From Citreicoccus inhibens (GTDB lineage Bacteria > Myxococcota > Myxococcia > Myxococcales > Myxococcaceae), in contig NZ_JAHNZT010000046.1 in the NCBI RefSeq assembly GCF_019039035.1, forward strand, positions 1 to 51,047: DNA of 51,047 nt, written 5' to 3'. The translations under genes were made by a program, and so were the position numbers. Each line of letters opens with the position of its first letter. Position 1 is the stretch's first letter. Below are positions 26,603 through 35,068 of the stretch, one piece after another. Under the pieces are notes generated by a model. It ran no database searches, was not told the DNA's origin, and saw nothing but the letters and a program-made list of their open reading frames with translations.

Positions 26603-26925
26603 GGCCTGGGATTCTACGAAAAGCGCGCCCAGCGCGCACCAGCCCGACCCATCGATGCAGTGCCCCATCCCGATGGGTATCGGCGCGCAGACACTCGACG
26701 CGCTCGAATCGAGCAGCCCGCCCGGCTGCGCGAGGACGGTTGGCTATGGACCAGGCCCCAAACTCAATGGAACCCACAACCACGATTCATTTCGTTGTCG
26801 GTGGTGCTGGGTGTGTTCCTGAATATAGGGACAAAGACACCGCGCTGGCGGTCACGGACATCATACGTAGAGTGCCCGGGGTTCATCGCCAGGAGATGCC
26901 CCTCGAGCATTTTCAATGTATGAAA
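26603..26925. other. Intergenic region, no gene seen
   Basis: It separates the reductase start from the terminator of the coiled-coil gene. Small ORFs cross it without start signals. The sequence becomes AT-richer toward 26900. No remnant was recognised. Confidence 0.35.
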
Positions 26926-26950
26926 AAGTACTGACCGGAGCGTCCGGTTC
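26926..26950 (-). terminator. Rho-independent terminator of the coiled-coil gene
   Basis: On the minus strand ACCGGA-CGC-TCCGGT is followed by CAGTACTTTTT. It lies ~55 nt past the stop at 27004. This is the best textbook terminator away from the rRNA operon. Confidence 0.7.
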
Positions 26951-27003
26951 GTGCGCACGCGGATTCAACCCGCGACCACAGACGGATTCGTTCGAGCTGT
27001 GAA

Positions 27004-27537
27004 TCAGAAAGGAGGTCCGTTCGTGGTGATGCGCAGTTGCTGCGAATTGATGGCGATGGCAAGCCGCTTGTAGAGTTCGCGATCCTGCTGCTCTGTCAGC
27101 TGGCCACGCAGCGCGAGAAAGGCGCTGCGTTCGTGCTCGCCCCATCTGCCGGCACTGATTCCCTGGTCCACGATCTGACTCGCCTGAGCGAAGGCCTCCA
27201 GGCTCGCCGGAGAGGGCGTGGGAGGCTTGGGCGCGGGCCGTTCCTCGGACGGCGAAGCTGGAGCCTCGGCCCGAGCGACCGAGAGCTCCTCTCGCATCAT
27301 CCGCCGTAGGTCTTCTCGAAGCGCGGCCTCGTCCAGCCCCGAGACGGTGGGGAGGGCGGGGCGCGGCGCGCGCTCAAGGCTTTGTCTCATCAGTCGGACC
27401 TCTGTCTCCAGGCGCTCCAGGCGATGGGCCGTCTCGTCCGGTGCGGATGCTGGTTGGCTCCAGCGCCCTACCGCCACGCCTGCGCCTGCCGCCGCCACCA
27501 AGAGGGCCAGGTAACAGGCCCGGGATGCCGTGGTCAT
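27004..27537 (-). CDS. Membrane-anchored protein with a coiled-coil segment
   Basis: 177 aa. A signal anchor (ACYLALLVAAAGAGVAVG, ~7-24) is followed by a heptad-rich segment (AHRLERLETEVRLMRQSLERA), a proline-rich linker (ASPSEERPAPKPPTPSPAS), and a C-terminal helical part (FLALRGQLTEQQDRELYKRLAIAINSQQL). The topology suggests an envelope protein with its bulk outside the cytoplasm. The family is not recognised. It lies 20 nt behind the next gene upstream (27557), so the two probably form an operon. Confidence 0.7.
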   Translation of the reverse strand: MTTASRACYLALLVAAAGAGVAVGRWSQPASAPDETAHRLERLETEVRLMRQSLERAPRPALPTVSGLDEAALREDLRRMMREELSVARAEAPASPSEERPAPKPPTPSPASLEAFAQASQIVDQGISAGRWGEHERSAFLALRGQLTEQQDRELYKRLAIAINSQQLRITTNGPPF

Positions 27538-27556
27538 GGTCCGTGCCTTCTCGCTA

Positions 27557-27949
27557 TTACTTGGGCATGTTGTACGAGGACGTATTCACCAGCACGGAGT
27601 TACAGGTGCCAGCGCCATCGTGGTAGACCATGATGGATGAGTCCGAGGTGAGCGAATGCAGCACCTCGATGAGCCCCGCATCGTAGGTGCGACAGGTCGC
27701 CGAAGCTCCGGACGCGTCCCGAACGGCGAGGTCCGCGAAGATGAGCCCGGTGGTGCTGGCGAAGTACGTGACATGGATGTACTGGATCGTGTCCGCGCTG
27801 TTGCGCGCAGCCCCCATGTCTCCGCCAAAGGCGTTGATGGGCGCCGGGTGGATGACCACGCCATAACTCTGCTTGTACCCAGCCCATGCGGTTCCACCTC
27901 CCGCGAGCAGCGCGAGTCCCAGGGCAATGGCAGTCTTCTTCGTGAACAT
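27557..27949 (-). CDS. Small secreted hypothetical protein
   Basis: 130 aa. The signal peptide is MFTKKTAIALGLALLAGGG followed by TAWA|GY. The mature part is beta-rich with two cysteines (ATCRTYDAG, GAGTCNSVLVN) that may form a disulfide. A GGAGAGA site precedes the ATG. No family is recognised. It is first in a probable two-gene operon with the coiled-coil membrane protein. Confidence 0.75.
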   Translation of the reverse strand: MFTKKTAIALGLALLAGGGTAWAGYKQSYGVVIHPAPINAFGGDMGAARNSADTIQYIHVTYFASTTGLIFADLAVRDASGASATCRTYDAGLIEVLHSLTSDSSIMVYHDGAGTCNSVLVNTSSYNMPK

Positions 27950-28204
27950 GATGTCTCTCCATGTGTTGTGACGGGAAAGGTTACAAGCGCTGTCACGCGT
28001 CGACACCACGCCTGAGCGGGTGTCGCGAGTCTCGTAACACGTTTGCATTGGAGAGTGGAAATGCTTTCAAAACCGTCAAGCCCGGCAGGGGCCGTCGGCG
28101 TCGTGAGCGCTCAGGCCAGCGCGGAATTCTCAGGACGTGTTGAAATGGAGTAAAGGGGGCGGCGCGTTGACCGAACAAGATGCCCGACCTCGCAATGTCC
28201 GCGC

Positions 28205-28395
28205 GCACGCCGTAGCCGAGCGACCTGACAGATGAGCAGTGGGTCCTCATTGATACCTTCGTCAGGGCGGTGGGAGGACCCCCAAGAATCAGGTGCCTCC
28301 GAGGCGAGAGGTAGTGAATGCCATCCTCTACGTATCGCGGACGGGTGTGCAGTGGCGCGACCTGCCACATGACCTACCGCCTCGCATCGCGGCCC
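28205..28395 (+). pseudogene. IS5-family transposase N-terminal remnant
   Basis: Two frames give [21 protein letters not shown] and then [30 protein letters not shown]. This is the start of an IS5-type (DUF4096) transposase. One frameshift lies near 28285-28300, and the protein is lost after the WRDLP motif. None of the catalytic DDE residues remain. Confidence 0.8.
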
Positions 28396-28539
28396 AGCTC
28401 GACACGCACTCAGTTCCAATCGGCTCGTGTTTCTTCAATCCACTGTCCACGACCGATTCTTCCGAGTCGTGAATGAGGCTGAGGGCAAGACGAAGGTGCT
28501 GACGTCGCGCTGCACACAGGACTCCCGCGCCAGGTGGAG

Positions 28540-28715
28540 GCAAGTCGCGCAGTGGGAGGGGCGCCCCCACGTGAGCGGGAGTTGGGGCCCGCGCGCCTCA
28601 CCTCGAGCGTAGACAAAGGCTTCGGGCCCGATTTCGGGGACATCCGATGCGCTCTTTCGCCGAAGCCCCGCGCATCAATGCATTGCCTTCGTCGGGAGAC
28701 AGCGCGCTCTTGGTA
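28540..28715 (+). pseudogene. Decayed DUF4157 (eCIS-core)-like fragment
   Basis: One frame reads PPRERELGPARLTSSVDKGFGPDFGDIR. An adjoining frame continues MRSFAEAPRINALPS. Consensus DUF4157 proteins have LE..FGADFGDVRVHT..EAARLN at this point, so the match needs one frameshift. The zinc-binding HExxH part is not found. This is a low-information match; it may be a chance similarity. Confidence 0.35.
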
Positions 28716-29002
28716 ACACCCGTGCGACGGAGTGGTGCGTGGACCTGCGACGTACTCGAGCGCGTGCGAGGGAACACCTTGGTAGCGGCGAGCCACAGAG
28801 AAGTTCGGGGAGGGGCAGCTGAAACACCAGCAGAATATCCTTGAGGGCCCTCATGCACGTCCTCCGCTTCAAGGATGTTCGCAAGGGACCCGTTTGTTGC
28901 TCTCGGGGGCGCGGGCCGGCGTGGTATGCGCGGGCTCATGGTGTTCCTGTTCCGACGTCATGCTGCACGCGTTGACGCGACCACTCGTCAATCCTACAGT
29001 CA

Positions 29003-29383
29003 GTGAACGTGTGCCGGACTGAACTACGAAGATATGGGTGGCCGTTGGCGGTTCTCCTGCTGACCGCATGCGGCAAATCGGCTCCCTCCAACTCCATCCC
29101 GGCGGTGGCCACGGTGACGCACCTCACGGGCAGCAAGTGTTCCTGGCTCCCAGATGCCGGTGACCTGTGTCCGACGCTGACCATGCGCGTGTACCCAAAG
29201 GGAAGGCCACCATACGAAGCGACCTCCGAGGTGCGCATTCCGCAGGTTGCCGCATCCCGTGTCCAGCCTGGGGCGTGGCTCAATGTTCTGGTAGACCCGG
29301 CCGCGGCCTCGCGCGTATTCGTTGATGTTTCCTCGTTCTCCGGCCCTCCGCCAAACCCTGTTCCCGACGCGGATTCCCGCTGA
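29003..29383 (+). CDS. Small hypothetical lipoprotein
   Basis: 126 aa. GTG start; WPLAVLLLTAC is a lipobox with Gly at +2. The mature part contains SKCSWLPDAGDLCP (Cys pair) and RIPQVAASRVQPGAWLNVLVDP, a pattern reminiscent of short OB-like beta domains. There is no good ribosome-binding site, so the start is uncertain. It stands alone between IS5 and IS3 debris. Confidence 0.55.
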   Translation: MNVCRTELRRYGWPLAVLLLTACGKSAPSNSIPAVATVTHLTGSKCSWLPDAGDLCPTLTMRVYPKGRPPYEATSEVRIPQVAASRVQPGAWLNVLVDPAAASRVFVDVSSFSGPPPNPVPDADSR

Positions 29384-29400
29384 CGCAGGCGCGGTTCTAC

Positions 29401-29620
29401 CTACGTGAGTATCACTTTGGGCGTGAGCCGCTCGCGTGGACAGGTTGACTCCGCTGCTGCCCTGTCGACCTCGGCTGGCGCAGCGTAGCCGATTGTCGAG
29501 TGAATGCGGTGCTGGTTGTAGAAGACCTCGATGTAATCGAAGAGCTTCACCTTCGCGGCGTTGACGCTCTCAAAGGACTCCCCCAACTCGGTGGTGTAGC
29601 CCTCATTTCAACCGGACAGG
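29401..29620 (-). pseudogene. IS3-family OrfB (integrase core) C-terminal remnant
   Basis: The minus frame reads YTTELGESFESVNAAKVKLF, then DYIEVFYNQHRIHSTIGYAAPAEV and a short unrelated tail. The FYNxxRxHSxxGYxxPxE motif is the signature end of IS3 transposases. The DDE aspartates and OrfA are missing. It abuts an IS630 remnant at 29650. Confidence 0.82.
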
Positions 29621-29649
29621 TCGCTCACGCAGAGGACCAGCCCAAACGA

Positions 29650-29760
29650 CCGGTCGCGATTCTTGAACGGACTCATGCCGCGCGGGGAGCAGAGCCGACG
29701 CGCAGCATCCGGCTCGGAGTCTGTTGTGCGTTGCGAGCATTCAGGTCGGCGTCCACCGTA
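29650..29760 (-). pseudogene. IS630-type transposase 3'-end remnant, second copy of 49560-49660
   Basis: Minus strand: VDADLNARNAQQTPSRMLRVGS. The same sequence with few changes ends the larger IS630 remnant near 49600-49660 (VNAYLGARNAQQTQSPMLRVGS). Only the 3' end of the element is left here. Confidence 0.65.
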
Positions 29761-29792
29761 TCTTCAGACGGAGGCGTGATGTGTCATGCTCT

Positions 29793-30242
29793 TCACTCGC
29801 CGGGGCATGGAGCGCTTGCGAGTGGCGCATTCGGGCAAAGGTCCAGCGCGCAGTCGAAGTCCGCGGGCAGCACAGTGAGAGTCTTCTGACTCACCTCCTG
29901 CCGGGTGAACCACCGCGGAGGCAAGGTGACAATGCTGAAGTCGGCCAACTTCTGCCCGTTGTAACCCCATGCCACCTGCATCGCTTGGCCTTCGATTTCG
30001 AGCCTGAGTGCGAACATACGCTTCCCACCCTTGGTGCTGACTTCGGCTGACTTGAAGGCCATTTCAACGGCGCGGTCGCACGCGTCGAGCCCGGCGCTCT
30101 CGAGACGCTTCGACGCGAGCTCTGCCCGGGCCTTCCATGCCGCTGCAACGGAATCGGTGCCTGGTGCGCCGCCGCGGGTTGGCGTGCTGGGCGCGGAACC
30201 GAGCATCACAAGTGAGAGAACAGCGACGACGGGGCGGCTCAT
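29793..30242 (-). CDS. Small secreted hypothetical protein
   Basis: 149 aa. MSRPVVAVLSLVMLGSAPS is a short signal peptide. Helical and beta segments follow (AAAWKARAELASKRLESAGLD; RMFALRLEIEGQAMQVAWG) and a C-terminal tail with two close cysteines (FDCALDLCPNAPL). The ATG has TTGGAG upstream. The family is not recognised. It starts 338 nt from the divergent YCF48-like gene. Confidence 0.65.
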   Translation of the reverse strand: MSRPVVAVLSLVMLGSAPSTPTRGGAPGTDSVAAAWKARAELASKRLESAGLDACDRAVEMAFKSAEVSTKGGKRMFALRLEIEGQAMQVAWGYNGQKLADFSIVTLPPRWFTRQEVSQKTLTVLPADFDCALDLCPNAPLASAPCPGE

Positions 30243-30580
30243 TGACGCTCCAAGTGAGGGAAAGGACGTATGTTATCCGATCCGCAACAGGGCAACACGG
30301 TATGCGCTGCATGGACTTCAATTTTCGACTCAGCAAGAGGTCGCCTCCCGCTGACGGCGTGACTGTCAGTCATTCAGCGCGCTGATTCCTGGAGTCACTC
30401 CGCACCTGTCTGGACTGGAGCGCCTGCCGGGGGGACCCGGGGTGGATGCACGCAGGCAAGATGGAATCATGATGGGGTTGTGATGCTGTGTGCCCGCGGC
30501 CCGTGCCACATGGACTCCTGGCCCCGAGAGGTCCCATTCGCGTGGGCGCTTCCTCTGCTTGGGGACTGGAGGGATTCATC
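30243..30580. other. Divergent intergenic region
   Basis: It should hold promoters for the small secreted protein (minus) and the YCF48-like gene (plus). A 13-nt inverted repeat, TGACTGTCAGTCA, lies at 30360-30372, a plausible regulator site. No coding sequence is evident. Confidence 0.4.
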
Positions 30581-32451
30581 ATGCGGTGTGGCGCGTGGGT
30601 CGTGATGCTCGCGGGACTGTTGATGGCATTTCCTGGCGTTGCGGCGGAGTCGTCGCTCCCCTCCGTGGACCTGGGCGTCCGCGAGGTGGACGCAGGAAGC
30701 CTGGCGCTCATCAGCCGGCGCACGGACGCGGACTGGTGGGCGCTGTCCCGGGTGGGGTCTGAAGTCGGGACGGGGCACCCACGCAAGACGCTCCACGTGT
30801 TCCGCAGCTCGAATGCCGGCCGCTCCTGGCAAGAGGATGTGGAGGCGACGGGGGCCGTGGCAGGGGGGGCGACTCCCGAGATCCTTCGAACGGGTCGCAG
30901 ACCAACCCGGAAGTCGATTTCCTCGTCTGGTTGACACCCAGGATTGGTGTCATGGCGGGGTACATGGGTGCGGAGGTGCTGCGCACCACCGATGCGGGGC
31001 GGACCTGGGGCAGCGTGAAGCTTCCGTTCGATGACAAACTCTGGGTCTATGACCTGGAGCGGGCCGAGGGGCGGACATGGTTGTGCGGCTCGTCCGGGAA
31101 CATCTACCGCAGCGATGACTCCGGAGCCTCCTGGGAGCAGCTGAAGGGGGCTCCCTTCGATCAGGATGACCGCTGCATGGACCTCTCCTTCCTGAGCCCG
31201 TTGCGTGGCTGGGCCTTGGGGATGAAGGGCTCCTTGTGGGCGACGGAGGACGGAGGGGCATCATGGCGTCGCATGGAGTCTCCCGGCCAGACGGACCCGA
31301 TGCTGAGCGGGGGGCAAACGCCACCTTCCTGGGATTTGCGCCATGTGGCTCTGCTCACACCCCAGGTGGCATGGGTTGAGGGCAGGGCAGGTCGCTTCCA
31401 GACGACGGACGGCGGGAAGACGTGGCACACCCGGCCTTTCGTGCCCAGAGAGGATGAAGCGCCCCCGAGCGTCAGGAAGCAAGAGAATGGCCGGCGGCTC
31501 GTCACCGTGGGGGTGATGGACACGGGCGCTCCGGTGAACACCTGGATGCCATCCTTCGACGAACATGCAGAGGTGATGGGGGACGACACGGTGGTATTGA
31601 TTCGTGGCGACTTCATGAGCACCTATGTGGCCGGCCGCCTCGAGAGGAGTTCCCCGCTCACCATTGCAGGCTCTGGCGTCCTCACGCCGCTCGACGGCGT
31701 GAGCTCGGGCCGGCCGTACGGGTGGTTCGGCTGGAAGGGGGACCAGATCGTTCGGTCCCAAGACCAGGGCCGCAACTGGTTCTCCGTGGGCCGCGTCCCC
31801 GAGGCTCCCCTGCGCACCCTGGCCCTCGCAAAGGACGGCAGGCTCTTCGCACAGACGCAGGCCGAGAGTCTCTTCCTCTCCTCGGACCTCGGCCGCACCT
31901 GGGAGCGGAGCTGTGCGTGGCTGGATGACTATGACTTCGTCGTGGCGACCGGCGTCTCCCCTGATGGATTGGAGTCACCGCTTCACTGCCTGCTCACTGC
32001 GCCTGAATCCGTGGTGAAGGTGCGGTTCGATATCGCCGGTTGTTTTGGCGGCACGACGAGCCAATTGGAGTTGGAGCTCTCGCAGGGCGATGCGACGCTC
32101 TTGGGCCGGTCGGGCGGTGGAGAGACGCCCCTCGAGGTCCGCTCCCGCAAGCTGAGTCGTGACGAGGGGCAGCGCATCCTCCGCACGCTGGTGGACGCCG
32201 CCACGCGAAAGGAGGCGCCGCTCGATTGTCGCTCCACCACCCGGTATAGAACCATCATCGAGTGGTCCTGTTCGCTGAAGGAGCCGGAGGAGCGGGACGT
32301 GGAGTTCGAGGCTGCTGGCTGTGGGCCACTCATCCGAGTGGACCTCGTCGGTGCAGCAACCTCGTCCGGCACGGCGAGCGCCGAGGGCTATGCGCGCTCA
32401 CTCGGTGTGTACGAGGCCGCGGCCCGCGCGTTGGAAGGTCCTTCGCGCTGA
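30581..32451 (+). pseudogene. YCF48/BNR-repeat exported protein, split by a frameshift in a G tract
   Basis: The ATG at 30581 has GGAGGG 8 nt upstream. MRCGAWVVMLAGLLMAFPG is a signal peptide. The frame runs to a stop at 30934 after HVFRSSNAGRSWQEDVEATG. The other frame, open to 32451, continues QTNPEVDFLVW and VLRTTDAGRTWGSVKLPF, IYRSDDSGASWEQL, LWATEDGGASWRRM, FQTTDGGKTWHT, RSQDQGRNWF: a series of WD40-like BNR/YCF48 blades. The shift maps to seven G's at 30863-30869; one extra G restores a single frame. The whole protein would be ~620 aa and exported. Sequencing error, phase variation or real decay cannot be told apart here. The C-terminal ~150 residues are unique (CRSTTRYRTIIEWSCSL). Confidence 0.8.
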
Positions 32452-32789
32452 GTGGCGCTGCCTGACCCCGGGGCTGGGCCTCAGCCCGGCTCAGGGACGG
32501 AGACGCGCATCGACATCGTCGCCGCCCCTGAGGGTGGTCGCGGATGCGCCTGCTAAACTCGGCTGGCGCCGAGCACGTGCTCGGCGCCCTACTTCACAAG
32601 CCAGAATCCCTCTCCATCACTGCGGCCGTTATGGTGCGCGACTGCATTCCGAGGACGAAGCCATCCTCCAAGCGGATGGTCCGCTATGATTGCCTCTCGC
32701 CGACTCAGGCCCGGTGAGAGCTCATGCAACGGCAAGCGGCCTGATTGCTGCCCATCTGGTGTCTCAACAATCAGGTGCGGTACAGACCA
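32452..32789. other. Intergenic region, no gene seen
   Basis: It follows the YCF48-like gene. CCGAGCACGTGCTCGG near 32569-32584 is a GC-rich inverted repeat that may end the transcript. The minus frame of the kinase remnant continues here but no longer resembles the family. Confidence 0.4.
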
Positions 32790-33050
32790 TTGCGTTCGGC
32801 TGGCCGAGCCTCTGCGCAGTGATGTTGATGGACGCCAGCGAGGGCGCAGTTCGTGCGCGAGCGTCACGAGGACCTCGTCTTCCATCTGGTCGGCCTCCCT
32901 GAACCGCGCTGCCGTGATGAGCGCCTCCTTCTCTGCGCGGCGGCTGCGCAGGCCGGTGGCCACCGTTGCGAGCAACTCCTCGGGCTCGATGGGCTGGCTC
33001 AGGTAGACGTACGACACCACCGCGGGCTGCTCAGCCAGCGCGCGCTCAAA
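32790..33050 (-). pseudogene. Remnant of a hybrid histidine kinase (receiver/dimerisation junction)
   Basis: Minus strand: FERALAEQPAVVSYVYLSQP, then IEPEELLATVATGLRSRRAEKEA and FREADQMEDEVLVTLAHELR. The first part is the C-terminal strand and helix of a receiver domain (the K of KP is S here). LAHELR is the H box with the phospho-accepting His. The ATPase domain is missing and the upstream part is cut at 33050, where the ArsR promoter begins. Confidence 0.7.
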
Positions 33051-33074
33051 CTGCCTTTACATTCCATCTGTCCG

Positions 33075-33110
33075 TATACTAGATACTGAACCACATGGTT
33101 CAGTACCTAG
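33075..33110 (+). promoter_or_regulatory. ArsR-gene promoter with a 32-nt operator palindrome over the start codon
   Basis: TATACT at 33075-33080 is a near-consensus -10; TGCCTT sits 17 nt upstream as a weak -35. Bases 33079-33110 form an inverted repeat: CTAG, one unpaired position, TACTGAACC, loop ACAT, GGTTCAGTA, one position, CTAG. Only 33083/33106 mismatch. The loop contains the AT of the ATG at 33095. A start site ~7 nt after the -10 would leave a leader under 10 nt, and no Shine-Dalgarno site exists, so the mRNA is probably near-leaderless. An ArsR dimer bound here would block both polymerase and the start. Confidence 0.75.
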
Positions 33111-33460
33111 ATGCCGGCCTCGATGCTTCGTTCGCCGCGCTCTCCGACGCCACCCGACGCGGCGTGCTGGAGCAGCTCGGGCGTGCGGAGGCCTCGATCT
33201 CGGACCTCGCCGAGAAGTTCAACATGACCCTCACGGGCATGAAGAAGCATGTCGGTGTCCTGGAGCGGGCCGGGCTCGTGCGCACGGAGAAGGTCGGGCG
33301 CGTGCGGACCTGCAAGATTGGCCCGCGTCGACTGGAGGAAGAGATGGCATGGCTCGACAGGTACCGCCAGCTCTGGGAGGCACGCTTCGACGAGTTGGAC
33401 AAGGTTGTCGAGGAGTTGAAACGGAAGGGGCAGGTCGATGGACGTAAGAAGAGAGAGTGA
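33095..33460 (+). CDS. ArsR-family repressor
   Basis: 121 aa. Winged-helix pattern: DASFAALSDATRRGVLEQLG, ISDLAEKFNMTLTGMKKHVGVLERAGLVRTEKVGR, the classic ArsR/SmtB fold. The metal-binding CxC of arsenic/cadmium sensors is absent, so the signal is not a soft metal bound at that site. The C-terminal helix (LDRYRQLWEARFDELDKVVEEL) forms the dimer. The class is usually paired with an SRPBCC (AHSA1) gene, as here. The 32-nt palindrome over its own start codon points to autorepression. Confidence 0.92.
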   Translation: MVQYLDAGLDASFAALSDATRRGVLEQLGRAEASISDLAEKFNMTLTGMKKHVGVLERAGLVRTEKVGRVRTCKIGPRRLEEEMAWLDRYRQLWEARFDELDKVVEELKRKGQVDGRKKRE

Positions 33461-33470
33461 GCCCATACCC

Positions 33471-33935
33471 ATGAAGAACCGTACGACTGTGGAGCGGAAG
33501 TCCGAGCGTGAGACCGTCGTCACGCGAACTTTCAATGCTCCGGCACGCATTGTGTTCGAGGCGTGGACAAAGCCCGAGCTGTTCAAGAAGTGGTGGTTGC
33601 CGAAGTCAATGGGAATGACCCTGATTGCCTGCGAGATGGATGTTCGTACCGGGGGCACGTACCGTCTGGTGTTCGGCCAAGGGATGGAGTTCTTCGGTAG
33701 GTACACCGAAGTGACACCGCACTCGCGCCTCGTCTGGATCAATGAGGAAGGTGGCGACAATGGGTCCGTCACCACGGTGACCTTCGAGGAAGAAGGGGGC
33801 AAGACGCTGCTGGTCGTGAGCGAGCTCTACAACTCGAAGGAAGCTCTCGATGCTGCCGGCACCGGAGCGGCGGATGCGCTGGTCGAGACGTTCCAGCAGC
33901 TGGACGAGCTCCTCGTCACCCTGGGCGCGAGCTAG
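33471..33935 (+). CDS. SRPBCC/AHSA1-domain protein, partner of the ArsR repressor
   Basis: 154 aa from the ATG at 33471. Typical AHSA1 (START-like) segments: VVTRTFNAPARIVFEAWTKPE, LFKKWWLPK, MDVRTGGTYRLVF, GRYTEVTPHSRLVWIN, FEEEGGKTLLVV, FQQLDELLVTL. The fold binds hydrophobic ligands. A start at 33438 would overlap the ArsR stop by 23 nt; the later ATG is preferred because it begins at the domain and has AGAGAG upstream. The two genes form one operon under the palindromic operator. Confidence 0.92.
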   Translation: MKNRTTVERKSERETVVTRTFNAPARIVFEAWTKPELFKKWWLPKSMGMTLIACEMDVRTGGTYRLVFGQGMEFFGRYTEVTPHSRLVWINEEGGDNGSVTTVTFEEEGGKTLLVVSELYNSKEALDAAGTGAADALVETFQQLDELLVTLGAS

Positions 33936-34149
33936 GACGGGCATGGAGTCCTCGTTCCCGCGAGCAGCCGCTTGGCTCTTCGCTCCTCGGCGACGAGAGA
34001 GTGAAGCCAAGCGAACCAGGGCTGCTCGCGGAGACGAGGGCCAACGCCTGCGCCATGACGCTGGCGACGAAGAGGGAACGCCGCGCCATCGAGCTCCTGC
34101 GCCAGTTGTCGACTGGCTTCCAAGCGGGGCATGTCAGGCGGGGACGTAG

Positions 34150-34358
34150 GTCAGCCGGAGCATCTGCACGCCGATCCGTTCGCCGTCCATGAGGCGACTC
34201 TTCCCAACGCAGGGGAGAAGGTGGCGGCCAGAACGGAGGGGCTGAAACAGAGGACGCTGCGAGTGGATTGGGCCGAATCGCTGGGGAGGAAGTTCGACTT
34301 CGACGTACTCGCCTGCATGGGGTGTGGAGGCAGGCGCCGGGTGTTGCGCTCCGGTTGA
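34150..34358 (+). pseudogene. IS91-type transposase C-terminal remnant
   Basis: The frame reads GEKVAARTEGLKQRTLRVDW, then AESLGRKFDFDVLACMGCGG. IS91/Y2 transposases end with WAELMRR.F..DVL.CPRCGGRMRVLA, the same pattern. CxxC is kept, the Pro is Met. The catalytic tyrosines are not in this piece. Confidence 0.65.
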
Positions 34359-34559
34359 CGTGTGCCAGCCACTCCAGCACCAGTGTGGACGTGGTGCGGT
34401 CGCGAACTGCGACTGCTACTTCAAGGCTATTCGCTTGGGGAGAGAGCGCAGCAACTGGCGCGAGCGTCACGAGTTCGCGACTGCGGCTCGGCCGCTTGGG
34501 CACAGTTGCGCCGCAGGCCAATTCGTCACTGGTGGGCGACATGGCCCACGTTCATCAGT

Positions 34560-34700
34560 TGGCCGGCAACGGCAGTGCACCTCGTGGTTCGACGACTACA
34601 ATCACGTGCACCCTCACAAGGGTCTGAGGATGCGTTCCCCTATCGAGTACCGACGAGCAGCCCACCCCTCTGACCGTGTCCGGTTTGACGGGGGCAACTC
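34560..34700 (+). pseudogene. IS3-family OrfB 3'-end remnant
   Basis: SWFDDYNHVHPHKGLRMRSP followed by IEYRR: the usual end of an IS3/IS407-type integrase. The DDE triad is absent. It lies between IS91 and IS701 remnants in the same orientation. Confidence 0.75.
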
Positions 34701-34803
34701 CAAGGGTTTGCCCCCAAAAAGCCCTCGGCCTGCCGACGCGAAGAAACCCCATGCGGGCGTTTCTCGGTCGGCGCGGCCTGCATTGACTCTCCTTGTCTGA
34801 TTC

Positions 34804-34965
34804 TCCGTCCAAGAGGTGCGCGGGCTGCTGCTGGCCCTGCTCCGACGCGCCGTCGCCCCAATTGAGCACGTCTTGGCCTGGAGTCGCTGGCGCCGCCACC
34901 ATCAAGCCGTCGCCATCTTCTGCCATTACCGAACTCACAGCGCTCGTCTCAATCTACGGCTGTAG
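34804..34965 (+). pseudogene. IS701-type transposase C-terminal remnant
   Basis: VQEVRGLLLALLRRAVAPIE, then HVLAWSRWRRHHQAVAIFCHY. The AWSRWRRxHQAxAxxCHY motif is the end of SRSO17/IS701-like DDE transposases. A stop follows at 34963-34965. The matching N-terminal half is not here; a similar family N terminus lies at 50146, but the two are not joined. Confidence 0.75.
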
Positions 34966-35068
34966 GACGAATGGTGCCTTGACGCGTTTATGACGCGGTG
35001 ACCGAGTTTTGGATAGGCAAAGGCGATCAGAATACACAGGAGGAGCGAGGTGGTTTGAACCCCTGCTG

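Noticed and set aside
26955-26985. T-arm-like GCGGATTCAACCCGCG
   Set aside because: The 5-bp stem is good, but the loop is not canonical and no D or anticodon arm or acceptor stem fits around it.
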